64,000 nt of DNA, from positions 186,001 to 250,000 of the forward strand of contig NZ_JBPKBI010000004.1 of NCBI RefSeq assembly GCF_051388935.1, read 5' to 3'. Under the pieces are notes generated by a model. It was not told the origin of the DNA and searched no databases. It worked only from the letters and a program-made list of their open reading frames with translations. The position numbers and the translations under genes were made by a program. Of the stretch, positions 34,309 to 43,231 are shown one piece after another; the first letter of the stretch is position 1; each line of letters opens with the position of its first letter. This DNA is from Yinghuangia sp035454725. Lineage in GTDB: Bacteria; Actinomycetota; Actinomycetes; Streptomycetales; Streptomycetaceae.

Positions 34309-35744
34309 GCTGGGTTCTGCTCCAGTCGGTCGGTGCGGTCGGTGCGGTCGGTTTCGGTGGCGCGGTCGGTGCGGAGTTCGCGCCCCGTGGACGCCGGGCG
34401 GTCGCCCGGGGGCAGGGGTATCCGGGCGAGGACCTCGAAGCCGCCTCCGGCGCGGGGCCCGGCGTACAGGCGTCCACCGTAGAGGGCGACCCTTTCCCGC
34501 ATCCCCAGCAGGCCGTGTCCGGTGCGTCCGTCGTCGCGTGCGTCGAGGTTCGCGGCGGCTCCGCGGCCGTCGTCGGCGACGCGGACGAGGAGCTCGTCGT
34601 GGCGGTAGCGCAGCAGCACGCGGGAGCCCGCCGGCCCGGCGTGTTTGAGGGTGTTGGTGAGTGCTTCCTGGATGATGCGGTACGCGGCGAGGTCGATTCC
34701 GGGGGGCAGCTCGGTGGGGACGCCTTCGATGGACAGCTCGACGGGGACACCGGCTTCGCGCACCTGCTGGACGAGCACTTCCAGCGCGTCGAGGCCGGGC
34801 TGCGGCGCGTTGTGGCCTTCGTTGAGCTGGACCGTTCCGCCGGCTTCCTCTTCGTTGCCGCGCAGAATGCCGACGAGGCGCCGCATCTCGACGAGTGCCG
34901 CCCGCCCGGTCTGCTCGACGGCGGCCATGGCCTCGCGGGCGCGGTCGGGGTTGCGTGCGATGGTGCGCTGCGCGGCGGAGGCCTGCACGGTCATGACGGA
35001 CACGTGGTGGGCGACGACGTCGTGGAGCTCACGGGCGATGCGTCCGCGTTCCTCGGCGAGTGCGGCGCGTGTGTCGGCTTCGCGGGTGTGCATGAGCCGA
35101 TCGGCCCGGGCCTCGAGTTCGGCGGTGTAGGCGCGGCGGAATCCGACGCTGCGGGCGAATGCCCAGACCGCGAAGAGCGCGGCGAGGTTGGCGAGGACGT
35201 CCACGAAGCCGAGTTGGCGGCGTCCGATGGCGAGCCACAGCAGGGTGGTGCCTTCGGCGAAGAAGAGGGCGAACGCGGCGGGGATGCGCGGGCGGCTGAC
35301 CGCGGCGCTGTACATCGCGACGAGCTGGCCGAGGCTGGCTCCCGTGGCGCTGTAGTGGTTCGCGGCCAGGATCAGGAACGGAATGGTGACCGCGACCAGG
35401 ACGCGGAGCGAGTGACTGGAGCGCCACAACAGCGGTACGACGCACAGAACCGCGAGCACGACTCCGAACGCGTCCGGTTCGCGCCGCTGGGTGTCGCCGA
35501 GATCGTCGATGAACAGCCCGCCGATGGCGAGGGCGCCGAGGACCACGACGAGGAGGATGTCCAGCGGGGTGGGCTTGCAGCGGACCGTTTCCTCGGCCTG
35601 GTGGAGCTCGTCGAGCCAGTCGAGCGTGCGGTCGCGCAGGCGTTCCCGGCGCGTGGCGCGGGGGGTGGCGCGGGGGGTTTGCGGGTCCGCCGTGGCGGGC
35701 GTGCCGGAATGCGCGTCGTCGTGGGCGGATGTCACAGGGTCCAC
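34305..35744 (-). CDS. Membrane sensor histidine kinase (HisKA_3 type)
   Basis: A 479-residue kinase. A multi-helix membrane region spans about residues 58-185. The dimerisation/phospho-acceptor helix has GRIARELHDVVAHHVSVMTVQASAA with His241 as the likely site, and the ATPase domain has YRIIQEALTNTLKHAG, VADDGRG and GHGLLGMRERVALYGG. No large extracellular sensor domain is present, so it may sense a membrane signal. The C-terminus is a repetitive Arg-Thr-Asp tail (RTDRATETDRTDRTDR) encoded by a short tandem repeat. The start is GTG at 35744. Confidence 0.94.
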   Translation of the reverse strand: MDPVTSAHDDAHSGTPATADPQTPRATPRATRRERLRDRTLDWLDELHQAEETVRCKPTPLDILLVVVLGALAIGGLFIDDLGDTQRREPDAFGVVLAVLCVVPLLWRSSHSLRVLVAVTIPFLILAANHYSATGASLGQLVAMYSAAVSRPRIPAAFALFFAEGTTLLWLAIGRRQLGFVDVLANLAALFAVWAFARSVGFRRAYTAELEARADRLMHTREADTRAALAEERGRIARELHDVVAHHVSVMTVQASAAQRTIARNPDRAREAMAAVEQTGRAALVEMRRLVGILRGNEEEAGGTVQLNEGHNAPQPGLDALEVLVQQVREAGVPVELSIEGVPTELPPGIDLAAYRIIQEALTNTLKHAGPAGSRVLLRYRHDELLVRVADDGRGAAANLDARDDGRTGHGLLGMRERVALYGGRLYAGPRAGGGFEVLARIPLPPGDRPASTGRELRTDRATETDRTDRTDRLEQNPA

Positions 35745-36278
35745 GGTAAATGCTGTGACCAGCAGAATCCGCCGTCCGGGTGACGTCTCGTTCGCACGGA
35801 GGACCGGGTGGGGCTCGTGTGCGACCTGGGGAGGAGCGGGGGTGGCGGTGGTGGTCGGGTGCGGTCCCGTGTCGACTCGAACCCGAGATCGAGGGATTTC
35901 CCTGACGACGGTCTACCCGCGTGGTCTGGAGACTGTCGGTGCACGGGGGCTCCACCGCGGTGGGCCGCCCTGGCAGCCCGGGACGGCGTCCGCGTCGTCC
36001 ACGTCGTCACAAGATCCACGGGGGATTTTGTGGAGGCGGCCGGTCCACGGGGTGGACCGGGTTCGGGATGCGGGGCGGCCCTTCGGGGCGCGGCGGAAGC
36101 TTCGGAACCGGCCGTCGGCGAAGGGGAGCGCCGGCGCCGGGTCCGGACGGGGCGCGGTCGGCCGGGGAGAACGGCCGCGGAGCACACAATCGGGGGAACG
36201 CACGGGGATCGGGAGCGGACGGACCAAATGGGCTGTCCGCTCCCGCTGTCTTCGAGGCACCCGCTCCGGCTGTACCGG
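35745..36278. other. Kinase-upstream intergenic region (about 530 bp)
   Basis: No gene is supported. It contains the terminator hairpin at 36040-36060 for the HAD gene and should contain the promoter of the kinase-regulator operon near its left end. Confidence 0.45.
36040..36060 (-). terminator. Terminator after the HAD phosphatase gene
   Basis: A perfect 9-bp stem (CCGGTCCAC and GTGGACCGG) with a three-base GGG loop. It lies about 220 bp beyond the stop of the minus-strand HAD gene. Confidence 0.55.
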
Positions 36279-36983
36279 TCAGTGACCGGCCAGGCGCCGG
36301 CGTACGGCGTGGTTCAGGAACGGCAGGTCGACGCTTTCGAGCGAGGGCACCACGGTGCGCCGGGGGCCCGCGGGGATCTCCGTCATGCTCGGCACCGCGA
36401 CGACCACGCACCCGGCGGCCTCGCCCGAGGCCACGCCGGTGCGGGAGTCCTCCAGCACCACGCACCGGTCGGGGGCGGCGCCCAGTGCCTCGGCCGCGGT
36501 CAGGTAGGGCTCCGGATGGGGCTTGGGCAGGGTCACCTCGTCGCCCGCGACGGTGACGCTGAAGTGGTGGGCGCCGAGCGAGGGCAGCACGGCGTCGACG
36601 ATGGCCCGGTACGACGCGGTCACCAGGGCCAGCGGCACTCCGGCGGCGTCCAGCTCGGCGAGCAGGCGTTTGGCGCCGGGGCGCAGGTCGACGCCGCTGC
36701 TGAGGGTTTCGACCATGCGGGCGTTGATGCGGCGTTCGAGTTCCGCGGGGGCGATGTCGACGCCGGAGACGCCGATCAGGTAGGCGACGGCGGGGTCCAT
36801 GGGACTGCCGAGGAGGCGTTCGGCATGCTCGGGGCCGAGGTGGAACCCGAGGTCGGCCATGACCGAGACCTCGGTGGCGAACCAGCTTCGTTCGGTATCG
36901 ACCAGGGTGCCGTCCATGTCGCACAGCACCGCTTGGAGGTCCTGGGCCGCACCGGGGTAGGCGTGGGCTTCGAGAGCCGTCAT
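36279..36983 (-). CDS. HAD-family hydrolase (beta-phosphoglucomutase-like)
   Basis: A 234-residue haloacid dehalogenase-type phosphatase. Motif I is VLCDMDGTLVDTE with the nucleophilic Asp, motif II is PLALVTASY, motif III is LPKPHPEPY, and motif IV is VLEDSRTGVASG. The helical cap between motifs I and II is of the small C1 type. This pattern occurs in sugar phosphatases and phosphoglucomutases; the substrate is not predictable. ATG at 36983 follows AGGCAGGTGGCC. It lies downstream of metH and the RlmA-like gene in the same direction, but 308 bp from the latter. Confidence 0.9.
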   Translation of the reverse strand: MTALEAHAYPGAAQDLQAVLCDMDGTLVDTERSWFATEVSVMADLGFHLGPEHAERLLGSPMDPAVAYLIGVSGVDIAPAELERRINARMVETLSSGVDLRPGAKRLLAELDAAGVPLALVTASYRAIVDAVLPSLGAHHFSVTVAGDEVTLPKPHPEPYLTAAEALGAAPDRCVVLEDSRTGVASGEAAGCVVVAVPSMTEIPAGPRRTVVPSLESVDLPFLNHAVRRRLAGH

Positions 36984-37291
36984 GGCCACCTGCCTTTCGT
37001 TCTCCTGGCCCGATCGGTCTCCGGTTTCGATGGCCGGGTCGGGCGACGCGTCGCGCCCCCTCCTCCACTCGCTCGCTCGCTGGTGATGGGCCCTCGATTG
37101 TGCGCGGCGGGGCGGTTGGAGGCAAGCGCGGGCACCGGCGCGTCGCGGGTCTTGGCCCAGGTTTGGCGCGGTGTTCGCGGCGGGGTCGGGCGATTGTCGC
37201 GGGGTGTTCGGGCGGCGTCGGGTCCGCGCACACGCGCCGATACGGGGCGTGCCCGGTCTGGCCGGCAGGGGAACGGAACGCCGGGCGAGGT
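36984..37291. other. Intergenic region upstream of the HAD gene
   Basis: About 308 bp with no supported gene. It likely holds the HAD promoter. It has simple CTCGCTCGCT-like repeats near 37069 but no clear regulatory motif. Confidence 0.4.
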
Positions 37292-38185
37292 TCAGCGGGG
37301 TGCGTAGGCCGAAACGGTGACTTCGGCGCCGACGTGCAGGGGCGCGGGCAAGGCGGCGATCCTGCCGCGCACGGTTTCCGGGTCGGTGTGCCATGCGCTC
37401 GGGCCCATGGCGACGACGCTCGCGGCGTCCGCGTGGCCGAGGGTCATGCGGAACGCGACGCTTCGGGCGTCCAGCGGGGTGAAATACGGGCTGAGTGCGG
37501 CGTCGAGGCGGGCCTTCTTGTCGTCGTCGACGCTGAGGAGGTCGAGCACGGTGACAAGCTCGGCGAGGTGCCGGACGGTGGGTGTGACGACGACGAGCCT
37601 GCCCTGCGGATGAAGGACTCTGCGCAGCTCGGCGGGGTTGCGCGGGGCGAACACGTTGAGGACCAGCGCGGCGGTGCCGTCGCGGACCGGCAGGGGTTGC
37701 CAGGCGTCGCAGGACGCCGCGGCGGCGCGCGGGTGGGCTTTGGCGGCGCGGCGCAGTGCGTATTTGGAGATGTCGAGGGCGAGGCCGAGTCGTCCGGGTG
37801 CGGCTTCGAGGGCGTGGGCGAGGTAGTGCCCGGTGCCGGCTCCGACGTCGACGATGACGCCGGGGGCGGTGGTGTCGGCGGCGTGCGCGGCGAGTGCGTC
37901 GGCGATGGGGCGGTAGTGGCCGGCTCCGAGGAAGGCGTCGCGGGCCGCGACCATGGCGGCGGTGTCGGCGGTGCCGGTGTTGGCGTCGCCCGCCAGGAGT
38001 CCGGCGTACCCCTGGCGGGCGATGTCGAAGGTGTGGCGTCCGGCGGCGCAGCGCAGCACGCGGCGGCCCGCGTCGTGGTCGAGAGACGCCTGGCAGTGCG
38101 GGCAGCGCAGGATGTCGGCGATGTCGTGCAGCACTGCCGTTTCCTGTGCCTCCTGTGACGTTCGTGCGGTTTCGTGCGGACTCAT
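37292..38185 (-). CDS. RlmA-like 23S rRNA (guanine-N1)-methyltransferase
   Basis: A 297-residue SAM-dependent methyltransferase of the RlmA/TlrB group, which methylate guanines in helix 35 of 23S rRNA; TlrB confers resistance to tylosin in its producer. An N-terminal zinc finger has Cys28, Cys31, Cys46 and His51 (ILRCPHCQASL and RCAAGRH). Motif I is VIVDVGAGTGHYLAHAL, with LVLNVFAPRNPAELRRVL in the catalytic region. ATG at 38185 directly follows a tandem repeat and has no ribosome site. GTG at 38134, preceded by AGGAGG and AGGAAACG, may be the true start and would give 280 residues. Whether it is housekeeping or resistance-type cannot be decided. Confidence 0.88.
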   Translation of the reverse strand: MSPHETARTSQEAQETAVLHDIADILRCPHCQASLDHDAGRRVLRCAAGRHTFDIARQGYAGLLAGDANTGTADTAAMVAARDAFLGAGHYRPIADALAAHAADTTAPGVIVDVGAGTGHYLAHALEAAPGRLGLALDISKYALRRAAKAHPRAAAASCDAWQPLPVRDGTAALVLNVFAPRNPAELRRVLHPQGRLVVVTPTVRHLAELVTVLDLLSVDDDKKARLDAALSPYFTPLDARSVAFRMTLGHADAASVVAMGPSAWHTDPETVRGRIAALPAPLHVGAEVTVSAYAPR

Positions 38186-38215
38186 GCGGTCGGGTGCGGT
38201 CGGGTGCGGTCGGGT
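38186..38215. repeat. Three tandem 10-bp repeats
   Basis: Three exact copies of GCGGTCGGGT fill most of the gap between the metH stop and the RlmA-like start. In the gene's direction they occupy the place of the ribosome binding site. Confidence 0.9.
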
Positions 38216-38230
38216 GCGCCGGTCGGCGGC

Positions 38231-41200
38231 TCACCGGGCGTTGAAGTACTTCGCCTCCGGGTGGTGCAGCACGATGGCGTCGGTCGACTGCTCGGGGTGG
38301 AGCTGGAATTCGTCGGACAGGTTGACGCCGATCCGGGTGGGGTCGAGCAGAGTCACGATCTTGGCGCGGTCCTCCAGGTCGGGGCACGCTCCGTACCCGA
38401 GGGAGAACCGGGCACCGCGGTAGTCCAGTTTGAGCATGCCGTCGAGGTCGGCGGGGTCCTCCCCGGCGAATCCGAGCTCGCTGCGTACGCGCGCGTGCCA
38501 GTACTCGGCGAGCGCCTCGGCCAACTGCACGGACAGGCCGTGGAGTTCGAGGTAGTCGCGGTAGGAGTTGGCGGCGAACAGCTCGGCGGTGGCGTCGGAG
38601 AGGCGTGAGCCGACGGTGACGACCTGGAAGCCGACGACGTCGATCTCCCCGGATTCCTCGGGGCGGAAGAAGTCGGCGAGGCACAGGTGGCGGTCGCGGC
38701 GCTGCCTGGGGAACGTGAAGCGTGTGCGCTCGGAGCCGTCCTCGTGCAGCACGATGAGGTCGTCGCCCTTGGACACGCAGGGGAAGTAGCCGTAGACGAC
38801 GGCGGCTTCGAGGAGGTTGTCGGTGACGAGCCGGTCGAGCCAGTAGCGCAGGCGTGGGCGCCCTTCGGTCTCGACGAGTTCCTCGTACGTCGGCCCGCTG
38901 CCGCCACGCGTGGGCTTCAGGCCCCACTGGCCCATGAACGTGGCGCGTTCGTCGAGCCAGGAGGCGTAGTCGGCGAGCTGGATGCCCTTGACGACGCGGT
39001 CGCCCCAGAACGGCGGGGTGGGGACGGGGTTGGTGGTGGACACGTCGGATCGCGCGGGCATGTCTTCGGGGGCGGTCTCGACGAGGGACGCGGCGGCGAC
39101 CTTCCGGCGCTTGAGCGGCGGCAGTTCGGCGCCGGGCACGCCGCGCTTGACGCCCATGAGCGCGTCCATGAGCCGGAGGCCTTCGAACGCGTCGCGGGCG
39201 TAACGGACTTCGCCGGCGTAGATGTCGTGGAGATCTTCCTCGACGTAGGCCCGGGTGAGGGCGGCGCCGCCGAGGATGACGGGGTAGCCGGTGGCCAGGC
39301 CGCGCTGGTTCAGCTCCTCCAGGTTTTCCTTCATGATGACGGTCGACTTCACCAGGAGACCGGACATGCCGATGACGTCGGCCTTGTGGTCCTCGGCGGC
39401 TTCGAGGATGGCCGAAACCGGCTGTTTGATGCCGATGTTGACCACGTTGTAGCCGTTGTTGCTCAGGATGATGTCGACAAGGTTCTTGCCGATGTCGTGG
39501 ACGTCGCCCTTCACGGTGGCCAGGACGATGGTGCCCTTGCCGTCGGCGTCGGTCTTCTCCATGTGCGGTTCGAGGTATGCGACGGCGGTCTTCATCACCT
39601 CGGCGGACTGCAGCACGAACGGCAGTTGCATCTGACCGGAGCCGAACAGTTCGCCGACGACCTTCATGCCTTCGAGCAGGGTGTCGTTGATGATGTCGAG
39701 GGCGGGCCGAGTGGCGAGCGCCTCGTCCAGGTCTGCTTCGAGGCCCTGACGCTCGCCGTCGATGATGCGGCGTTCCAGCCGTTCTTGGAGCGGGAGCGCG
39801 GCAAGCTCTTCGGCGCGGGAGGCCTTGACCGATCTCGTGTCGACGCCTTCGAACAGTTCGAGGTAACGCGTGAGGGGGTCGTACCCCTCGCGGCGCCGGT
39901 CGTAGACGACGTCGAGGGCCACCTCGCGCTGCTCGTCGGGGATGCGCGCCATGGGCAGGATCTTCGAGGCGTGCACGATGGCCGAGTCGAGCCCGGCCTG
40001 GACGCATTCGTGCAGGAACACGGAGTTGAGCACCATGCGCGCGGCGGGGTTGAGGCCGAACGAGATGTTGGACAGGCCGAGCGTGGTCTGCACGTCGGGG
40101 TGGAGCTGCTTGAGCCTGCGGATGGCCTCGATGGTCTCTAGGCCGTCGCGCCGCGTCTCCTCCTGCCCGGTGCAGATGGTGAAGGTGAGGCAGTCGACGA
40201 TGACGTCCGAGACCTTGAAGCCCCAGTTGTCGCGCAGGTCGGTGATCGTACGATCGGCGATCGCGACCTTGCGCTCGGCGGTGCGCGCCTGGCCTTCCTC
40301 GTCGATCGCCATGACGACGACGGCGGCGCCGTGCTCCTTGGCGAGCGCGGCCATGCGGGCGAACCGCGAGTCGGGGCCGTCGCCGTCCTCGTAGTTGACG
40401 GAGTTGACGACGGCGCGTCCGCCGAGCGCTTCGAGGCCGGCCTGGATGACGGCGGGCTCGGTCGAGTCGAGGACGATCGGCAGCGTGGTCGCGGTCGCGA
40501 GGCGGGTGGCGAGCTCGCGCATGTCCTCGGTGCCGTCGCGGCCCACGTAGTCGACGCACAGGTCCAGCATGTGGGCGCCGTCACGGGACTGGTCGCGGGC
40601 GATCTCCAGGCACTTCTCCCAATCCCGCGCGAGCATCGCCTCGCGGAATGCCTTGGAGCCGTTGGCGTTGGTGCGCTCGCCGATGGCGAGGTACGAGGTG
40701 TCCTGCCGGAACGGGACGGACTGGTACAGCGAGGCCGCGCTCGGCTCGTGCCGCACGTTCCGCTGCGTCAGCTCGCGGCCCCGGACGCGCTCGACGATCT
40801 GCCGCAGGTGTTCGGGCGTGGTGCCGCAGCAGCCGCCGACGAGCGCGAGGCCGTACTCGCGGGTGAACACGTCGTGCGCGTCGGCCAGCTCCTCGGGGGT
40901 GAGCGGGTAGTGGGCGCCGTCCTTGGTGAGTACGGGCAGGCCCGCGTTCGGCATCGCGGAGACACCGATCTCCGCGTGCCGGGCGAGGTGCCGCAGGTGC
41001 TCGCTCATCTCGGCGGGACCGGTGGCGCAGTTGAGGCCGATGAGGTCGACGCCGAGGGGTTCGAGGGCGGTGAGGGCGGCGCCGATCTCGGAGCCGAGCA
41101 GCATGGTGCCGGTGGTCTCGACGGTGACCTGGACGAAGACGGGGAGGTCGGTCCCGGCGGCCGCGTTGGCGCGGTGTGCGCCGATGACGGACGCCTTCGT

Positions 41201-41713
41201 CTGGAGGAGGTCCTGGGTCGTCTCGACGAGCAGCGCGTGGGCGCCGCCGGCGATCAACCCGGCTGCGTTGGCCTGGTAGGCATCGCGCAGCGCGGCGTAG
41301 GTGGTGTGGCCGAGGCTGGGCAGCTTGGTGCCGGGGCCGATCGAGCCCAGAACCCACCGGGGCTGGTCGGCGGTGGAGAATCCGTCGGCCACTTCGCGGG
41401 CGATTCGCGCGCCGGCCTCGGAGAGCTCGAAAATCCGATCGGCGATGTCGTATTCGCCGAGGTTGGCGAGGTTTGCGCCGAACGTGTTGGTCTCGACGCA
41501 GTCGACACCGACCGAGAAGTAGGCCTCGTGCACGGAGCGCACGATGTCGGGGCGCGAGATGTTGAGGATCTCGTTGCAGCCTTCGTGGCCTTGGAAGTCG
41601 TCGAGGGTGGGGTCCTGCGCCTGCAGCATCGTGCCCATGGCGCCGTCCGCGACGACGACGCGGGTGGCGAGTGCGGTACGGAGTTGCTGGGGGGTCGCAG
41701 ATGCTGCGGTCAT
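38231..41713 (-). CDS. metH: Cobalamin-dependent methionine synthase MetH
   Basis: A 1160-residue enzyme that makes methionine from homocysteine with methylcobalamin and methyltetrahydrofolate. Modules in order: the homocysteine-binding barrel with zinc Cys in LIGLNCATGP (about 228) and LVGGCCGTTPEH (about 293); the pterin-binding barrel (YLAIGERTNANGSKAF); the cobalamin cap and Rossmann domains with GDVHDIGKN (about 735-743), whose His is the cobalt ligand; and the C-terminal reactivation domain (RFTFPRQRRDRHLCLADFF, LGYGACPDLEDR). The length is normal for actinobacteria. I see no cobalamin riboswitch upstream. Confidence 0.97.
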   Translation of the reverse strand: MTAASATPQQLRTALATRVVVADGAMGTMLQAQDPTLDDFQGHEGCNEILNISRPDIVRSVHEAYFSVGVDCVETNTFGANLANLGEYDIADRIFELSEAGARIAREVADGFSTADQPRWVLGSIGPGTKLPSLGHTTYAALRDAYQANAAGLIAGGAHALLVETTQDLLQTKASVIGAHRANAAAGTDLPVFVQVTVETTGTMLLGSEIGAALTALEPLGVDLIGLNCATGPAEMSEHLRHLARHAEIGVSAMPNAGLPVLTKDGAHYPLTPEELADAHDVFTREYGLALVGGCCGTTPEHLRQIVERVRGRELTQRNVRHEPSAASLYQSVPFRQDTSYLAIGERTNANGSKAFREAMLARDWEKCLEIARDQSRDGAHMLDLCVDYVGRDGTEDMRELATRLATATTLPIVLDSTEPAVIQAGLEALGGRAVVNSVNYEDGDGPDSRFARMAALAKEHGAAVVVMAIDEEGQARTAERKVAIADRTITDLRDNWGFKVSDVIVDCLTFTICTGQEETRRDGLETIEAIRRLKQLHPDVQTTLGLSNISFGLNPAARMVLNSVFLHECVQAGLDSAIVHASKILPMARIPDEQREVALDVVYDRRREGYDPLTRYLELFEGVDTRSVKASRAEELAALPLQERLERRIIDGERQGLEADLDEALATRPALDIINDTLLEGMKVVGELFGSGQMQLPFVLQSAEVMKTAVAYLEPHMEKTDADGKGTIVLATVKGDVHDIGKNLVDIILSNNGYNVVNIGIKQPVSAILEAAEDHKADVIGMSGLLVKSTVIMKENLEELNQRGLATGYPVILGGAALTRAYVEEDLHDIYAGEVRYARDAFEGLRLMDALMGVKRGVPGAELPPLKRRKVAAASLVETAPEDMPARSDVSTTNPVPTPPFWGDRVVKGIQLADYASWLDERATFMGQWGLKPTRGGSGPTYEELVETEGRPRLRYWLDRLVTDNLLEAAVVYGYFPCVSKGDDLIVLHEDGSERTRFTFPRQRRDRHLCLADFFRPEESGEIDVVGFQVVTVGSRLSDATAELFAANSYRDYLELHGLSVQLAEALAEYWHARVRSELGFAGEDPADLDGMLKLDYRGARFSLGYGACPDLEDRAKIVTLLDPTRIGVNLSDEFQLHPEQSTDAIVLHHPEAKYFNAR

Positions 41714-42061
41714 CAGGATTCTCCCTGGGTGCGACGGCTGTCGGCTTCGCGGCCCGGGCCGGGCCTGGCCCGCATGAGGGCCGCGAACAGCCTAACCGCG
41801 CCGCGCCCGGATCTCTTCTGGCATCCCACCAGGTGGGCGCATCTCACAGCATGGGCCCGCCGGAGCCGGGCAGTCCGGAGGCGGGAACACCGGCGGCCTC
41901 GGCCGTGTTCCCCAGGGATCGGCCCGGGGACGCCATCCGGCCGGCGTGCGGCCCGCCCGGATCGTTCGGGCGGGAAGCCGTAGGCTGGACACGACGGACC
42001 TGGGTAGGAACGACGGTACGAATCGACGATGGCCGGCTGAGGCCGGCGAGGAGGCACCGGC
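41714..42061. other. Divergent metH/PAC2 promoter region
   Basis: About 348 bp between divergent genes. It should contain both promoters. The PAC2 gene has the ribosome site GAGGAGG near 42047. No riboswitch or operator was recognised. Confidence 0.45.
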
Positions 42062-42913
42062 TTGATCGAGCTCGACGACATCCCCGAGCTGGTGGACCCC
42101 GTCATGGTGGCCGCGTTCGAGGGGTGGAACGACGCGGGCGACGCCGCGTCCGCCGCCGTCGCGCACCTCGACCAGGTCTGGGGCGGTGAGGTCTTCGCGG
42201 CGTTGGACGCGGAGGACTACTACGACTTCCAGGTCAACAGGCCGACCGTGTGGCTGGACGGCGAGACGCGGCGCATCACGTGGCCGACGACGCGCCTTGC
42301 GGTCGTGCGGGTGCCCGAGCCGCGCCGCGACATCGTGCTGGTGCACGGCATCGAGCCGAACATGCGGTGGCGGTCCTTCTGCAACGAGCTGCTGGGGTTC
42401 GCGCACGAGCTGGGCGTCGAGACCATGGTGACGCTGGGCGCACTGCTGGGTGACACGCCGCATACCCGTCCGGTTCCGGTGACCGGGACGACGTCGGATT
42501 CGGTGGTCGCGCGCGGTCTGGGGTTGGAGCAGACCAAGTACGAAGGGCCGACGGGCATCGTGGGTGTGCTCCAGGAGGCATGCGCGCACGCGGGGATGCC
42601 CGCGCTGACATTCTGGGCCGCGGTGCCGCACTACGTGTCGCAGGCGCCCTCTCCGAAGGCGACGCTCGCGCTGCTGCGCAAGCTGGAGGACTTCCTGGAC
42701 GTGTCGATCCCGATGGGCGAGCTCACCGAGGACGCGCGGGCGTGGCAGCTCGGGGTGGACCAGTTGGCGTCGGAGGACGCCGAGGTCGCCGAGTACGTGC
42801 AGGCGCTGGAGGCGGCGCGTGACGCGGAGGACCTCCCCGAAGCGTCGGGTGAGGCGATCGCCTTGGAGTTCGAGCGTTACCTGCGGCGCAAGGGCGGCGA
42901 GACCGGCCAGTAG
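42062..42913 (+). CDS. PAC2 family protein
   Basis: A 283-residue protein of the PAC2 (proteasome assembly chaperone 2-like) family. The N-terminal MVAAFEGWNDAGDAASAAVAHLDQVWGG is the family signature, with DYYDFQVNRPTV and DIVLVHGIEPNMRWRSFCNELL. The function of bacterial members is unknown, and it would be speculative to tie this gene to the proteasome locus 14 kb away. The start codon is TTG at 42062, chosen because GAGGAGGCACCGGC directly precedes it and the family signature begins soon after. It is divergent from metH. Confidence 0.88.
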   Translation: MIELDDIPELVDPVMVAAFEGWNDAGDAASAAVAHLDQVWGGEVFAALDAEDYYDFQVNRPTVWLDGETRRITWPTTRLAVVRVPEPRRDIVLVHGIEPNMRWRSFCNELLGFAHELGVETMVTLGALLGDTPHTRPVPVTGTTSDSVVARGLGLEQTKYEGPTGIVGVLQEACAHAGMPALTFWAAVPHYVSQAPSPKATLALLRKLEDFLDVSIPMGELTEDARAWQLGVDQLASEDAEVAEYVQALEAARDAEDLPEASGEAIALEFERYLRRKGGETGQ

Positions 42914-43231
42914 CCGGGTCGACACGTGTCTTGGGGCGCTGTACCCGTGTGTCATACGTCCGTCCAGGCCGGCGTCGTGTAACCCGTTCGGGTTCATCCG
43001 AAGCACGGCCGCGAGGGGCGGCAAAGCCTGGCATCCCGCCCGATTACGGGCGGTTGATGACTTTCCGGGTGTGATGAGGGGCACGTATGCCTGTGCCACC
43101 AGGCTGCCGTCGATAGGGTCGTCGCGGCTTCCGCGGCAGGTCGAATCAGGGCCGACCTGCCTTCGCGAACCCGGTCGGCGGGAAGACAAGCGGCCGGCCG
43201 TCCACGCACGCCCTTAACGGAGGGAGCACGC
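42914..43231. other. Intergenic region before the reductase gene
   Basis: About 318 bp with no supported gene. The AACGGAGGGAGC just before 43232 is the ribosome site of the next gene. No clear hairpin was seen. Confidence 0.4.

Noticed and set aside
36279..40559. A very long minus-strand open frame of 1426 codons
   Set aside because: Only the last 234 codons (HAD hydrolase) look like protein. The upstream part is a +1 shadow of metH and the RlmA-like gene, with Arg/Pro-rich low-complexity sequence typical of high-GC off-frames.
41714..42061. Cobalamin or SAM riboswitch upstream of metH
   Set aside because: I looked for a B12-box-like core and for paired SAM riboswitch elements in the metH leader and found none that I could support.
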